A DNA stretch of 64,000 nucleotides from Stigmatella erecta (lineage in GTDB: Bacteria > Myxococcota > Myxococcia > Myxococcales > Myxococcaceae). Both the position numbers and the translations under genes were made by a program. Every line of letters starts with the position of its first letter. The first letter of the stretch is position 1. The notes under the pieces were generated by a model. It made no database searches. It worked only from the letters and a program-made list of their open reading frames with translations, and was not told where the DNA came from. The stretch covers positions 744,001 to 808,000 of the forward strand of contig NZ_FOIJ01000002.1 of assembly GCF_900111745.1 (NCBI RefSeq), in the 5' to 3' direction. This document shows positions 1 to 10,332 of this stretch, piece by piece.

Positions 1-989
1 TCGCCCACCAGGAGCACGTTCGGATCCTGCCGCAGCAGGGCGCGCAGCAGGGTGGCGTAGGACATCTGCTGGCTGACCTGCTTCTGGTTGACCTTGGGGA
101 CGTAGTACTCGATGGGGTCCTCGGCGGTGATGATCTTCCGCCGGCCGTCGTTGAGCTGCGCCAGGGCCGAGTACAGCGTCGTCGTCTTGCCGCTGCCCGT
201 GGGCCCCGTCACGAGTACGAGCCCCTCGGGGTTGACGAGCAGTTGCAGGAAAACGCGCTGCATCTCCGCGTTCATCCCGAGCTTGGAGACCGGGACGAGC
301 CCCGCGTCCGAGTCGAGGATGCGGATGACGACGTCCTCGCCCGTGGGGCTCGGCACCACGCTCACGCGGTAGTCGATGGTCTTCCGGTCATCCAGACCCC
401 GGTCGATGACGGCACGGATGCGGCCGTCCTGGGGCTTGCGGCGCTCGGTGATGTCCATCTCCGCGAGGATCTTGATGCGGCTGACCACCTCGTGGACCGT
501 CTCCGGATCCATGTCCGTGTACATCTGGTGGAGGATGCCGTCGATGCGCAGGCGCAGGTCCACATCCCCCGGGTAGCTCTCGATGTGGATGTCCGAGGCC
601 TTCTTGTCCACCGCCAGGGCGAGGATGTGGTTGACGAGCTCCACCGCGGACGGCTGGGACTTGGAGGGCGGAACGGGACGGATGACGACGTTCGCCAGCA
701 CGCGGGGCCCGGCGCCGAAGCCCGCCTCCAGGGCGGAGTCGATCTCGTAGCGGTTGAGCCGCACCGGCTGGATGGGCCGCTCCAGCAAGTCTCCAATCTG
801 CTGGAGCAGGTGCACGGCGTCCGGCTTCACCATGCCCACCGTCACCGGGGCGTTGGGCTTCTCGGGATCCACCTTGCCCAGCACCACCACCAGGTGGCGG
901 CGGCAGAAGGGCTCGGGAAGCAGCCGCAGGGAGTTGCGATCCAGCTGAAACTGGGAGAGCTCGGCGAAGCCGTCGGGGCCGTTCGGCAT
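1..989 (-). CDS. GspE/PilB-type secretion ATPase, C-terminal part beyond the window
   Basis: Hexameric ATPase of the type II secretion / type IV pilus family; it would power pseudopilus or pilus assembly at the inner membrane. About 329 codons are present and the C-terminus lies beyond the left edge. The N-terminal ~100 residues resemble a GspE N-domain. The ATPase follows, with a PAS-like N2 part (DIHIE near residue 140), the Walker A motif GPTGSGKTTT (from about residue 265) and an Asp-box region AEDPIEY. The frame starts at an ATG at 989, only 4 nt after the stop of the upstream ceramidase gene, so the two are probably co-transcribed. GspE and PilB cannot be told apart without the missing C-terminal third (Walker B, zinc motif). 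The ceramidase neighbour is not a pilus gene, so this may be one of several paralogues. Confidence 0.85.
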   Translation of the reverse strand, partial: MPNGPDGFAELSQFQLDRNSLRLLPEPFCRRHLVVVLGKVDPEKPNAPVTVGMVKPDAVHLLQQIGDLLERPIQPVRLNRYEIDSALEAGFGAGPRVLANVVIRPVPPSKSQPSAVELVNHILALAVDKKASDIHIESYPGDVDLRLRIDGILHQMYTDMDPETVHEVVSRIKILAEMDITERRKPQDGRIRAVIDRGLDDRKTIDYRVSVVPSPTGEDVVIRILDSDAGLVPVSKLGMNAEMQRVFLQLLVNPEGLVLVTGPTGSGKTTTLYSALAQLNDGRRKIITAEDPIEYYVPKVNQKQVSQQMSYATLLRALLRQDPNVLLVG

Positions 990-993
990 GGGG

Positions 994-3066
994 TTACTGA
1001 ACGGTAAACTCTCGGGAGTAGCCCGTATAGGGGCGAATGGCCCCATCCCAGCCGGACTTCCAGTCCCCGTCGTGCCGGATGCGGTACGTGCCGGGAAGCG
1101 CCGTGGCGGGGATCGTCCACTCGGTGGTGACGTGCGAGCAGGCCAGCGTGGGCACGCAGTTGTTGCGCTCCCAGTGGTACTTCGTCTCCCAGTCCCAGTC
1201 GTACGCCACGGGGAGCCACGCCGAGCCCGACTTGCGCTGCACCTGGAGGAAGGAGCCCTGCCGCCGCAGGTTGTTCTTCGGGTGGGCTCCCCAGAACTTC
1301 ACGCTCACCGTCTGGCCCCGCGTGTACGCGGCATTCGCCTGGGTCACGACGCTGCCGAACTCCACCCACAGCAGCTTGTCGTCGAACACCACCCCGGTCT
1401 GCAGGGTCGTCTGCTCGTTCCGCAGATCCCGGGGGGTGGGGCCCGGGGGCACCGGGGCGCTCAGGCGCAGGGCCTCCGCCAGGCGCTCCGTCTCCTGCTG
1501 CACCGCAGCCAGCGTCCACGGCCCGAAGTGCGTGGAGGCCCCCTCGTAGTCCTGCTTCGCGTACTCCTCGCGCGTGACCAGGTAGCCCGCGTAGGCGTTC
1601 GACAGCCCGGCGATCACCACCTGATCCACCCCCACGGGCGCGAGCTGCGCCAGGACGGTCTGGCGCAGCCGCCGGCCCGCCATCGTCGTCATCTCGAAGG
1701 GCACCGCCACCAGCGCCAGGTTGCCCAGCGTCACCACCTGCAACGGGAGCACCTCCGGCGTCCACGGGTAGGGCACCATCGTCCCCATCTCCAGCACGAT
1801 GGGCTTCTCCGCCTGACAGGACGTCGTGGTGAGCCCGCAGGCGAACTCGCTCCACACCCCGTGAATCTGCTCACAGGTGGCCCCCTCGCTGCCGAAGCCC
1901 GGCCCATCCTCCGCGCCCGCCAGCATGGAGACGCCAATGGCCGCCTCGCACGTGGTGCGCAGAAGGCCATCCGTGTACTTCGGGGCCACGGTGACTTCGT
2001 CCATCTTCACGTAGGCATGCCGGTAGTCCACCGCGCCCGTCACGGGCTGCGTGGCCCCCGCGTAGAGCTGCTTCGCCAGGGTGTACTGCTTGCGGCCCGA
2101 CAGCTCCGTGCTCTCGAAGTCGTTGGCCCCGCCCCCGTCCGTGCCGCCATGAATGTTGGGCGTCGCATCCCCTTCGTTGCTCTGGGCGAAGGCCGCGACG
2201 AACGTCTTCGAGGCGAAGTAGTCCGAGCCCTTCTCCTTCTCGAAGAGGTACGAGGCGTAGCCCTTGTTGTCCCCGCTGATGAGCCGGTTGCCGTTGCCCA
2301 TGGACGTGCCGTGCACGGCGAACCAGTTGATGAGCCCCACCTCCGAGCCCTCCGCGCCCTGGAGCCGCAGCAGCGTCATGCGCTTGTCCGTGTCGTGGGG
2401 GCTCTGGCCCCGCTCCGCCGCGGGGTTGCGCAGGTACGCCTCGGGCGAGCGGTTGATGCTGGCGCCCAGCAGGTCCCCCGAGGCGATGCGCAGGCTGCCC
2501 GGCGCGAGGTGGGTGTGCGCCCGGACGATGGCCTGGACGATGCCATCCACGATGGCCTCGAAGTTCTGCCGGTCGTACCCCAGGGTGGTCAGGTTGTAGA
2601 GCGCGTAGTGCGAGAAGCCCCCCGGGCCGCTGTGCGTGTGCGTGGCGCTGAGCACCACGTTCTCCTCCGAGTAGAGGCCGCCGTAGCGCGCCTTCAGGCG
2701 CTCCACCACCTGCTGCCGCACGCCCTGGAAGATCTGCCCCGCGTCCGCGCTGACGAAGGCCACGCGCTTGCCGTTGCAGGGCGAGGCGATGACGAACGCA
2801 CGGGCGCGCAGGCGCTGGTGAATGCCCGCCGTCTTCTGGTCGAGCATCGCGTAGCCCATCATCCCCAGCTCCGCGGCGGGACCGGTGATGTCGTAGATGC
2901 CCGAGCCCACCTGAAACGCGGTGTTGCCCGCGCACGCGCCCGTCAGCGCCCCCTGCGCCTCCTCGAGGGCGTCAGGCGCCCGTTCGAAGACATCCTCCGG
3001 ACTGCACGCCCCCAGTGCGAGCACCAGCGCCCAGAGCCCCCAGCAACCCGCTGACTTTGGCATCAT
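994..3066 (-). CDS. Neutral/alkaline non-lysosomal ceramidase, lipoprotein
   Basis: Hydrolyses ceramide to sphingosine and fatty acid. The 690-residue protein has a lipoprotein signal with lipobox LGAC (Cys21), so it is probably anchored outside the cytoplasm. Family motifs are clear: GIYDITGP near residue 57, the zinc-binding HTHSGPGG at 143-150, the INRSPEAYL segment whose Ser207 corresponds to the catalytic serine of bacterial neutral ceramidases, and a further zinc histidine in FAVHGTSM (His252). The C-terminal ~150 residues look like the beta-sandwich domain of the family. Length fits the family. Myxobacteria make sphingolipids, and the enzyme may also attack prey or host ceramides; that role is inference. 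The stop lies 4 nt before the ATPase start, which suggests an operon. Confidence 0.93.
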   Translation of the reverse strand: MMPKSAGCWGLWALVLALGACSPEDVFERAPDALEEAQGALTGACAGNTAFQVGSGIYDITGPAAELGMMGYAMLDQKTAGIHQRLRARAFVIASPCNGKRVAFVSADAGQIFQGVRQQVVERLKARYGGLYSEENVVLSATHTHSGPGGFSHYALYNLTTLGYDRQNFEAIVDGIVQAIVRAHTHLAPGSLRIASGDLLGASINRSPEAYLRNPAAERGQSPHDTDKRMTLLRLQGAEGSEVGLINWFAVHGTSMGNGNRLISGDNKGYASYLFEKEKGSDYFASKTFVAAFAQSNEGDATPNIHGGTDGGGANDFESTELSGRKQYTLAKQLYAGATQPVTGAVDYRHAYVKMDEVTVAPKYTDGLLRTTCEAAIGVSMLAGAEDGPGFGSEGATCEQIHGVWSEFACGLTTTSCQAEKPIVLEMGTMVPYPWTPEVLPLQVVTLGNLALVAVPFEMTTMAGRRLRQTVLAQLAPVGVDQVVIAGLSNAYAGYLVTREEYAKQDYEGASTHFGPWTLAAVQQETERLAEALRLSAPVPPGPTPRDLRNEQTTLQTGVVFDDKLLWVEFGSVVTQANAAYTRGQTVSVKFWGAHPKNNLRRQGSFLQVQRKSGSAWLPVAYDWDWETKYHWERNNCVPTLACSHVTTEWTIPATALPGTYRIRHDGDWKSGWDGAIRPYTGYSREFTVQ

Positions 3067-3118
3067 TCCACCCTCGGTCTGTTCGAAGCGCTTCCAGTCT
3101 ACCCCCGCCCTGGCCAGG

Positions 3119-4699
3119 ATGAGCCGCTGGATGCCTCGCGCCCGCTCCGGACCCCCAGCAGTTGACGAAGAAGCGCTGGTCCATCGGTTTCCCGGCCTGG
3201 ACCGGCGGCGCCTGGGTGCCTACTACACCCCTGCCCCGCTGGTGGAGCGCACGCTGGGGCTCGCCCTCGCCCTCCTGGGCCCCGGCCCCCTGTCCATCGT
3301 GGATCCCGCCTGTGGCGCCGGCGCGTTCCTGTCCGCCGCGGCCCGCTTGAGCCCCAAGGCCCAGTTGCTGGGTCTGGAAGTCACCGGGGAAGCCGCCCAG
3401 CTGTGCCAGGCCCGCGTGCCATCGGCCGAGGTGCATGTGGGCGATGCCCTGCGGGGAGGCCTGGAGCCGTTGCTCACGCGCATCCCGCAGGCCCACCGGG
3501 AGCTGTGGGTGGGCAACCCGCCCTACAACGGCACGTCCCCCGTGCTGAAGGACCGGAACACCTATGCCCGGCTCCGCGCGCTCCTGCCGCATGCGCTCCC
3601 CCCCGGCACGAGCCTTCGGGACGACTTCGCCTTCTTCCTTCTCATCGCCGCGCATAGGCTCCGCACCCGCCCCGGGGTACTGGCCTTCATCACCCCCTCC
3701 ACCCTCCTCGACGCCTTCCTCTATTCCCCGCTGCGCCAGGCCCTGCTGGGCTCGCTGACGCTCCACCAGGTGGTGGATCTGGGCGCGGGCGCGTTCGCCA
3801 ACACCCAGGTCCGCACCTGCATCACCGTCTGGAGTTCCCTGCCCGCCCCTGCCACCCCCATCCCCTTCGAGCGCGGGGAGTGGAAGACCGCCTTCACCCC
3901 CGCGCCCCCCGAGTGGCGGCTGGCCCCCACGCCCCCCGAGGCAGCGGCGCTCGATGCGCGCTGGCAAGAACAAGGAGAGCCCCTCACCGAGCTGGTCCCC
4001 GTGAGCCTGCCCGGGGTGAAGACGCGCTTCGACGAGCTGCTGGTGGACGGTGACCCGGAGCGGCTCCTCGAGCGCCTGCGCCACTTCGCCCGGACCCCGC
4101 CCCGGGGGCTGCGCGCCTTCATGAAGGCCCACGGCATCCCCAGCACGCTGCTGCCCAAGCTGCGCGCCCTCCAGGAGGGCCCCGCGTTCCACGTGGAGTC
4201 CTCCTGCGTGCGCCCCTTCTTCCGCTACGCCGGCGCCCGCCACCGGGGCGCGATTCCGCCCGAGGCCCGCGCCTTCTGCTACCTGGACCGGCGCCTCATT
4301 CCCCGCGGGGACCACCGGCTGCGTGGGCCGTATGATCCCCACCGCGGCGCGGTGAAGCTGCTCTTCAACGTGCGCGAGCTGCCGCTCTCCGCGGCCCTTC
4401 TGGAGGAGGAGGGCTGCGTGCACGACCACCGCCACGCCCGCTTCGCGCCCCTCTGGGTGCCCCAGCGCGTCCGCGAGGAAGGGCTCGACGTCACCCGCGA
4501 CGTGTCCTCCGTGCAGGACCTGGGGCCCCTCGTTCCCAACCTCTCCCCGCGGGGCCTCGCCTGGGCGGAGCGGCTCGGAGGCCCCCTTCCCGTCTTCCGC
4601 GAGCTGGTGCGCTTCCTCAACGGCCCTCAGGTCCAGCAGGTCTGGGCCCCCGTCTTCGGCGCCTCGCGCGTTCTGCCCATCCCCCTGCCGCCTCCGTGA
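3119..4699 (+). CDS. Orphan N6-adenine DNA methyltransferase (type IIG/ISP-like)
   Basis: S-adenosylmethionine-dependent DNA methyltransferase of about 526 residues. It opens with the GAYYTP motif (residues 33-38) typical of Eco57I/type I-like methylases. The SAM-binding motif DPACGAGAF follows at 62-70 and the catalytic NPPY motif at 133-136. The C-terminal half (about 300-526) resembles the target-recognition region of type ISP/IIG enzymes. No nuclease domain precedes the methylase and no restriction gene flanks it, so it is either an epigenetic methyltransferase or the remnant of a bifunctional enzyme. An in-frame opening reaches back to 2921, but that part overlaps the ceramidase and looks non-coding. 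ATG 3119 or ATG 3131 is the likely start. Transcribed divergently from the ceramidase. Confidence 0.85.
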   Translation: MSRWMPRARSGPPAVDEEALVHRFPGLDRRRLGAYYTPAPLVERTLGLALALLGPGPLSIVDPACGAGAFLSAAARLSPKAQLLGLEVTGEAAQLCQARVPSAEVHVGDALRGGLEPLLTRIPQAHRELWVGNPPYNGTSPVLKDRNTYARLRALLPHALPPGTSLRDDFAFFLLIAAHRLRTRPGVLAFITPSTLLDAFLYSPLRQALLGSLTLHQVVDLGAGAFANTQVRTCITVWSSLPAPATPIPFERGEWKTAFTPAPPEWRLAPTPPEAAALDARWQEQGEPLTELVPVSLPGVKTRFDELLVDGDPERLLERLRHFARTPPRGLRAFMKAHGIPSTLLPKLRALQEGPAFHVESSCVRPFFRYAGARHRGAIPPEARAFCYLDRRLIPRGDHRLRGPYDPHRGAVKLLFNVRELPLSAALLEEEGCVHDHRHARFAPLWVPQRVREEGLDVTRDVSSVQDLGPLVPNLSPRGLAWAERLGGPLPVFRELVRFLNGPQVQQVWAPVFGASRVLPIPLPPP

Positions 4700-4744
4700 C
4701 GCCTTTACATTATAATAAAACTTAATTTAACAGATTTACACGTC

Positions 4745-4774
4745 TTGACGGTCTTGTCGCTTAAGAGCTAAGAA
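4745..4774 (+). promoter_or_regulatory. Probable sigma-70-type promoter of the secreted protease gene
   Basis: TTGACG at 4745-4750 and TAAGAA at 4769-4774 with an 18-bp spacer. A strikingly AT-rich tract, about 4705-4740, lies directly upstream and could act as an UP element. It stands out in this GC-rich genome. The elements are seen; their use as a promoter is inference. Confidence 0.5.
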
Positions 4775-4791
4775 TCCGTCTTGTGAGCGAG

Positions 4792-4807
4792 CCCGGGAAA
4801 ACCCGGG
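4792..4807 (+). promoter_or_regulatory. Hairpin in the 5' leader of the secreted protease mRNA
   Basis: CCCGGG, AAAA loop, CCCGGG: a perfect 6-bp stem with a tetraloop, between the predicted promoter and the GAGG ribosome-binding site of the protease gene. It could stabilise the transcript or modulate translation. No T-tract follows, so it is not a standard terminator. Confidence 0.4.
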
Positions 4808-4845
4808 TTCCTTCACAACTCAACCCGCCTCATCCCCCGAGGTAG

Positions 4846-5964
<1,119 letters not shown>

Positions 5965-5977
5965 TCGCAGCCCGCGA

Positions 5978-6021
5978 CGGGCGCCTGGGCTGGCCGTCTC
6001 TTCCGCCAGCCCTGGCGCCCG
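5978..6021 (+). terminator. Strong terminator-like hairpin after the protease gene
   Basis: A 17-bp stem with one internal mismatch: CGGGCGCC-T-GGGCTGGC pairs with GCCAGCCC-T-GGCGCCCG around a 10-nt loop, followed by a T-rich stretch. It begins about 14 nt after the protease stop codon. Confidence 0.8.
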
Positions 6022-6141
6022 TTCGCCGTTTCTACCGCCGTACCGCCGCACCGGGCCGTGGGTGTTCGAGTTCCGACGGGTTGACCGCTCCGGGAACTCC
6101 GCCCGCTTCAGCCCCACCTCCCCCGCCCGCATGATGGGCGC

Positions 6142-7566
6142 ATGGCGAAGCTCTCCCGACGTGTTTTCACCCTGGGCCTTGGAGCCCTGGGCCTCGGCAG
6201 CCTCCTGCCGCTGGGTTGCACCGCCTCCCGTCCTCCCCCCGGCGCGCCCCTGCCCTCCGGCGGGGACTTCCTGCTGACGAACGCCTACCTGCTGACGATG
6301 GACCCGGAGCTCGGGGACATTCCGGGTGGCTCGGTGCTCGTGCGCCAGGGGCAAATCCTCGCCGTGGGCCGCGGCCTCACCGCGCCCGGCGTTCCCGTGC
6401 TGGATGCCGGGGGCAAGCTGGTGCTGCCCGGCCTGGTCGATACGCACTGGCACATGTGGAACACGCTGCTGCGCAGCTTCGCCGGGACGCAGAAGACCGA
6501 GGGCTATTTCCCCACCATCGCCGCGTTCGGAAAGAACATGCGGCCCGGGGATCTCTACCAGGGCACCCGGCTGGCCGCCGCCGAGGCCCTGGCGTGCGGC
6601 ATCACCACCGTCCACGACTACTGCCACAATGTCCGGAGCTTCGAGCATGCCTCCGCCGACCTCCAGGCGCTCCGGGACACGGGCCTGCGCGCCCGCTGGT
6701 CCTTCGGCTGGCCGCAGGGGCTCACCCCGGAGCAGGGGCTTGATCTGGAGGGCCTCGGGCGGCTGCACTCGGACTGGACGGCCCATGCGAATGGCGGCCT
6801 GATTTCACTCGGCATGGCCTGGCCCGGCATTCAGCGCATGGGCGGCCGGGCGCCGGAGCCCCTCTACCGGGAAGAGCTGCGCTTCGCGCGCGAGCGGAAG
6901 CTGCCCATCTCCGTCCATGCCTCCAGCCAGCGCGGCGCCACCGGCCAGATTGGGGAGTTCGCCCGGCAGGGGCTCCTGGGCCCCGACATGCAGATCATCC
7001 ACGCGCTCTTCGCCACGGAGGACGAAATCCAGGCGATGGCCGACGCGGGCACGGCGGTCAGCGTGTCGCCCCGCTCCGAGATGCGCATCGGCTATGGTCT
7101 TCCCAGGTTCTTGGCCTTCCTCCGCAAAGGGGTGAAGCTGGGCCTTTCCATCGACACCACCGTCCTGACGGGCAACGCCAACCTCTTCGATGTCATGAAG
7201 ACGGCGCGGGATGTCGAGAACGCCCGGGCGGAGAGTGAGTTCGAGTGGACGGGGCGCCAGTTGCTCGAGCTGGGAACACTGGGGGGCGCCCGCTCGCTGG
7301 GGCTCGATGGGCGGATTGGCTCGCTCACACCGGGGAAGCGCGCGGACCTGATTGCCGTCTCCACCCAGCAGGTGAACATGGGCGTCGCGCCGGATCCCGT
7401 GAACCTCGTCATCGAAGCGGCCCAGCCGGGAAACATCGACACGGTCATCGTGGAGGGCCGCATCCTCAAGCACGCGGGCGTGCTGACCGCCTTGGCACCG
7501 GAGCAAATCGTCTCGGAGGCATCGGAGGCCCTGGCGCAACTGCGCGCTAGGACACAGTGGCGGTGA
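6142..7566 (+). CDS. Tat-exported amidohydrolase lipoprotein
   Basis: Metal-dependent hydrolase of the amidohydrolase superfamily, in the chlorohydrolase / cytosine deaminase-like group; 474 residues. The N-terminus carries a twin-arginine motif (SRRVF, residues 5-9), a hydrophobic segment and a lipobox LGC with Cys26, so it should be exported folded by Tat and lipidated. Metal ligands are visible: HWH at 102-104 in VDTHWHMW, a His in PISVHAS, a His in IIHALF and the Asp in LSIDTT. The substrate cannot be predicted; deaminases and aryl-dialkyl-type hydrolases share the pattern. The start fits because it places the Tat signal at the N-terminus. It has no obvious operon partner; a VOC gene follows after 61 nt. 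Confidence 0.88.
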   Translation: MAKLSRRVFTLGLGALGLGSLLPLGCTASRPPPGAPLPSGGDFLLTNAYLLTMDPELGDIPGGSVLVRQGQILAVGRGLTAPGVPVLDAGGKLVLPGLVDTHWHMWNTLLRSFAGTQKTEGYFPTIAAFGKNMRPGDLYQGTRLAAAEALACGITTVHDYCHNVRSFEHASADLQALRDTGLRARWSFGWPQGLTPEQGLDLEGLGRLHSDWTAHANGGLISLGMAWPGIQRMGGRAPEPLYREELRFARERKLPISVHASSQRGATGQIGEFARQGLLGPDMQIIHALFATEDEIQAMADAGTAVSVSPRSEMRIGYGLPRFLAFLRKGVKLGLSIDTTVLTGNANLFDVMKTARDVENARAESEFEWTGRQLLELGTLGGARSLGLDGRIGSLTPGKRADLIAVSTQQVNMGVAPDPVNLVIEAAQPGNIDTVIVEGRILKHAGVLTALAPEQIVSEASEALAQLRARTQWR

Positions 7567-7627
7567 CGCCACGGACTGGAGCGCAAAGGGGCGAGGCTAT
7601 GGTCCCCGGCCTCTCCTGGGAGGAACC

Positions 7628-8020
7628 ATGCACCGCAGCCGTTTGGTTGGCATCGTCATCGACTGCAAGACGGAGGACTTCGACACCGCAACCCGCTTCT
7701 GGAGCCAGGCCCTGGGCAGGCCGATCGGCCCCAAGGATCCCGAAAGCCCCCATTACGCGGATCTGAAGATGGAGCCGGATGAGCCCCTCGTCCTCGTCCA
7801 GAAGGTGGATCACCCGAGCCGTGTCCACCTGGACATCGAGACGGATGACATCGAGGCGGAGGTGAAGCGCCTCGAGGCGCTCGGCGCCAAGCGGGTGGAG
7901 TTCATCAAGCGCTGGTGGGTCATGGAGGCGCCCACCGGCCAGCGCTTCTGCGTGGTGCGGCCCCAGCGCGACGGAAAGCTCGGTCCCCACGCGAACGAGT
8001 GGGGAAACACCTCTCCTTAG
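7628..8020 (+). CDS. VOC/glyoxalase-like domain protein
   Basis: Small (130-residue) protein of the vicinal-oxygen-chelate superfamily, glyoxalase-like type. It shows the typical pattern of two beta-alpha-beta-beta-beta units: IVIDCKTEDFDTATRFW at the start, VHLDIETDD in the middle and QRFCVVRPQ near the end. Members are metalloenzymes or resistance proteins; the substrate is unknown. The stop codon overlaps the stop codon of the convergent von Willebrand gene by 4 bases, so no room remains for a terminator between them. Confidence 0.82.
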   Translation: MHRSRLVGIVIDCKTEDFDTATRFWSQALGRPIGPKDPESPHYADLKMEPDEPLVLVQKVDHPSRVHLDIETDDIEAEVKRLEALGAKRVEFIKRWWVMEAPTGQRFCVVRPQRDGKLGPHANEWGNTSP

Positions 8021-10302
8021 ACGTAGCCGAACCGGCGCCGGGCGAACCACTCGGCGCCCAGCAGCGCCACCAGGGCCACCAGGTAATACCAGCGGTCCCA
8101 CAAGGGCTGGTCCTTCGCACGGCCCACCTCCACCACGGGCGGATCCAGCAGCGGCACGTCCGGCAGGCTGTCCAGGGGCAGGCGGTAGGACTTGCCCCCC
8201 GTCACCTTGGCGATCTGCTCCATCAGCGCCGGGCGCACCGAGGCGTCCGACAGCTCCGGGCCCACCGCCCGCACCGCCACGGCGTCCTCGCCCTTGCCCA
8301 GGTCCGTCTCGCCCTTCTTGGCCGTGGCCAGCAGCTTGTACGGCCCCGGCTCGGGCGGCGGGAACTCCAGCCGCACCACGCCGTCGGCCCCCGTGGTGCC
8401 CGTCTGCACCGCCACCGGCTTCTGCGTGGCCACCGAGAACAGCTCCACCCGGACCTGCGCCTCCTGCGCCGGCTGGTAGTCCGAGGTCCGCGCCGAGATG
8501 ACCACGCCCACCGGCTTGCCCGGCTCCACGGACGGGGGATCCGCGGAGACCCGCAGCGTCGTCAGGTCCGGATCCCTCACCAGCCAGCGCAGCGCGTTGC
8601 TCCAGAAGCGGTCATACGCGCGGTTGGGCGAGCCCTCCCGGTGCGCCGTGAACGCCCAGTACCAGCTCGCGTCCGAGGCCAGCGTCAGTGCCCGGCCCCG
8701 GCCGTAGTCCCACACCGCCACCAGCGGCGCGTTCTTCCCGTCCACCGTGTGGAAGGGGTGGTCGAGCAGCACCGTCGCCCCCTGCCGGGCCCGCGTGGAG
8801 TTGATGCCCGCCATGGGCGGCAGCTCCGCCCACGCGCTCTCGGTGCTGGAGGCCCCGCTGCCCAGCGCCGTCACCGGGTGGCGCAGCCCCTCGGGCGTCA
8901 GCCGGGCCTTGAAGGGCTCGGGGTTCGCCGGGCCCGCGGCCTCCACCGGCAGCGCCTCCATCAGCGTGGGCATCATCGCGCGGCCCTCGCCCAGCACGCT
9001 GTCGCCGCCAATCATCACGAACGCGCCGCCGTTGTGGACGTACTGCTCCAGGTTGCGCTCGAAGCCCGCGATGGACAGCTGCGGATCCACGTGGCCGAAG
9101 TTCTGGAAGATGACGACGTCGAACGTGTCCAGCTTCGTGTCGAAGATCTCCTCCATGGGGAAGGGAATCAGCGACAGCTCGCGCTCGGGGTTCACCACCC
9201 CCGTCTCGTCCGTCTGCGTGCGCAGGATGTAGAAGGACACCATGTCCACGTTGGCGTCCTGGCGCAGCAGCCCGCGCAGGAAGCGCTCGTCCCACGAGGG
9301 CCGCCCCACGACGAGCAGCACGCGCACCCGGTCCCGGATGACCTTGAGGGTGAAGGAGCGGGTGTTGTTGTCGCTCACCGCCTCGTCCGGGAAGGTGGGC
9401 ACCGTGACGGTGTAGACGAAGCGCCCCGTCTGGTCCGGGGTGAAGGTGAAGGCCACCGGCTTCATGTCGTCCTGCGAGCCGAAGCGCACCGACTTGCTCG
9501 CCACCGTCTTGCCCTCCTGGCTGAGCACCACGGGGATGTCCTTGCCGGAGAAACCCCGGCCGTGGATCTCCACCTCCACGGTGAGCGAGTTGCGCACGAA
9601 GGCGAAGTCATCCACCTTCAGCCCTTCGATGGACAGGTCCTTGAGCGCCTCCTGGCCCACGGTGAAGGTGGACACCGGCACGCCCAGGTCCGCCAGCGCC
9701 GAGCGGGCGCGCCCCACCACGCCCGCGGCCAGCTCCGCGTTGTCCGCCCCGTCGCTGAAGAGCAGCACGCCGGAGAGCTTGCGCGCGCCCTGGGAGCCCG
9801 CCCCCGCGGCCCGCAGCGCCGACAGCAGGTCCGTGGTGCCCGCGCGCGGCGGCTCGCTGGCGAGCGTGGCGGGCGTCACGGGGGCCAGTTCCGGGTCCAC
9901 CCCGTACAGCTCCACCGTGAAGCGGTCCTGCAGCGCGGCGAGCTGCGGCGCGGCCCGCTCCAGGAAGGAGGCCACCTGCGCCGAGCGCGTGGGGCCACCG
10001 GGCTCCACCGCGAAGCCCATGGAGGCCGAGCGGTCCACCAGCACCGCCACCCGGTTCTTCATCCGGGCCACCTGGAGGTTGCGGATGCCCGGCTCCAGCA
10101 GGAAGAACAGGGCCGCGAGCCCCGCCCCCACCCGCAGCGTCCACAGCAGGATCTTGCGCCAGCGCGAGGGCTCGCGGCGCACGCCCCACGCCGCCAGCCC
10201 GATGCCGAGCACGAGCCCCACGCCCAGGAGCACCAGGGCCCAGAGGGGCAACGGGGAGAGGCTGACGAATTTCCAGGCGTTGAAGGTCTGTGAGTTCATC
10301 AA
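8017..10302 (-). CDS. Membrane protein with VWA and glutamine-amidotransferase-like domains
   Basis: Membrane protein of 761 residues. Two transmembrane helices near the N-terminus (about 17-40 and 50-70) are followed by a von Willebrand A domain. Its metal-ion-dependent adhesion motif DRSAS is at 90-94, and LLFSDGADN follows further on. The middle holds a class I glutamine amidotransferase-like fold, FVMIGGDSV, of the kind used without catalysis in such proteins. A C-terminal helix (YYLVALVALLGAEWF) ends in a basic tail. Proteins like this accompany MoxR ATPase, DUF58 and DUF4159 genes. Here the DUF4159 gene lies 30 nt upstream in the same direction. The likely role is in envelope assembly or stress tolerance by analogy with BatA/BatB; the exact function is unknown. 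Confidence 0.85.
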   Translation of the reverse strand: MMNSQTFNAWKFVSLSPLPLWALVLLGVGLVLGIGLAAWGVRREPSRWRKILLWTLRVGAGLAALFFLLEPGIRNLQVARMKNRVAVLVDRSASMGFAVEPGGPTRSAQVASFLERAAPQLAALQDRFTVELYGVDPELAPVTPATLASEPPRAGTTDLLSALRAAGAGSQGARKLSGVLLFSDGADNAELAAGVVGRARSALADLGVPVSTFTVGQEALKDLSIEGLKVDDFAFVRNSLTVEVEIHGRGFSGKDIPVVLSQEGKTVASKSVRFGSQDDMKPVAFTFTPDQTGRFVYTVTVPTFPDEAVSDNNTRSFTLKVIRDRVRVLLVVGRPSWDERFLRGLLRQDANVDMVSFYILRTQTDETGVVNPERELSLIPFPMEEIFDTKLDTFDVVIFQNFGHVDPQLSIAGFERNLEQYVHNGGAFVMIGGDSVLGEGRAMMPTLMEALPVEAAGPANPEPFKARLTPEGLRHPVTALGSGASSTESAWAELPPMAGINSTRARQGATVLLDHPFHTVDGKNAPLVAVWDYGRGRALTLASDASWYWAFTAHREGSPNRAYDRFWSNALRWLVRDPDLTTLRVSADPPSVEPGKPVGVVISARTSDYQPAQEAQVRVELFSVATQKPVAVQTGTTGADGVVRLEFPPPEPGPYKLLATAKKGETDLGKGEDAVAVRAVGPELSDASVRPALMEQIAKVTGGKSYRLPLDSLPDVPLLDPPVVEVGRAKDQPLWDRWYYLVALVALLGAEWFARRRFGYV

Positions 10303-10332
10303 TCGCGCCCTACGGGGCCAGGGGTCCCGAGG

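Noticed and set aside
2921-3118. Upstream in-frame extension of the methyltransferase gene
   Set aside because: It overlaps the ceramidase start, and its composition is not protein-like. Methylase motifs begin close to ATG 3119.
6061-6100. GTTCGAGTTCC-like sequence reminiscent of a tRNA T-arm
   Set aside because: No cloverleaf, acceptor stem or CCA can be drawn around it.
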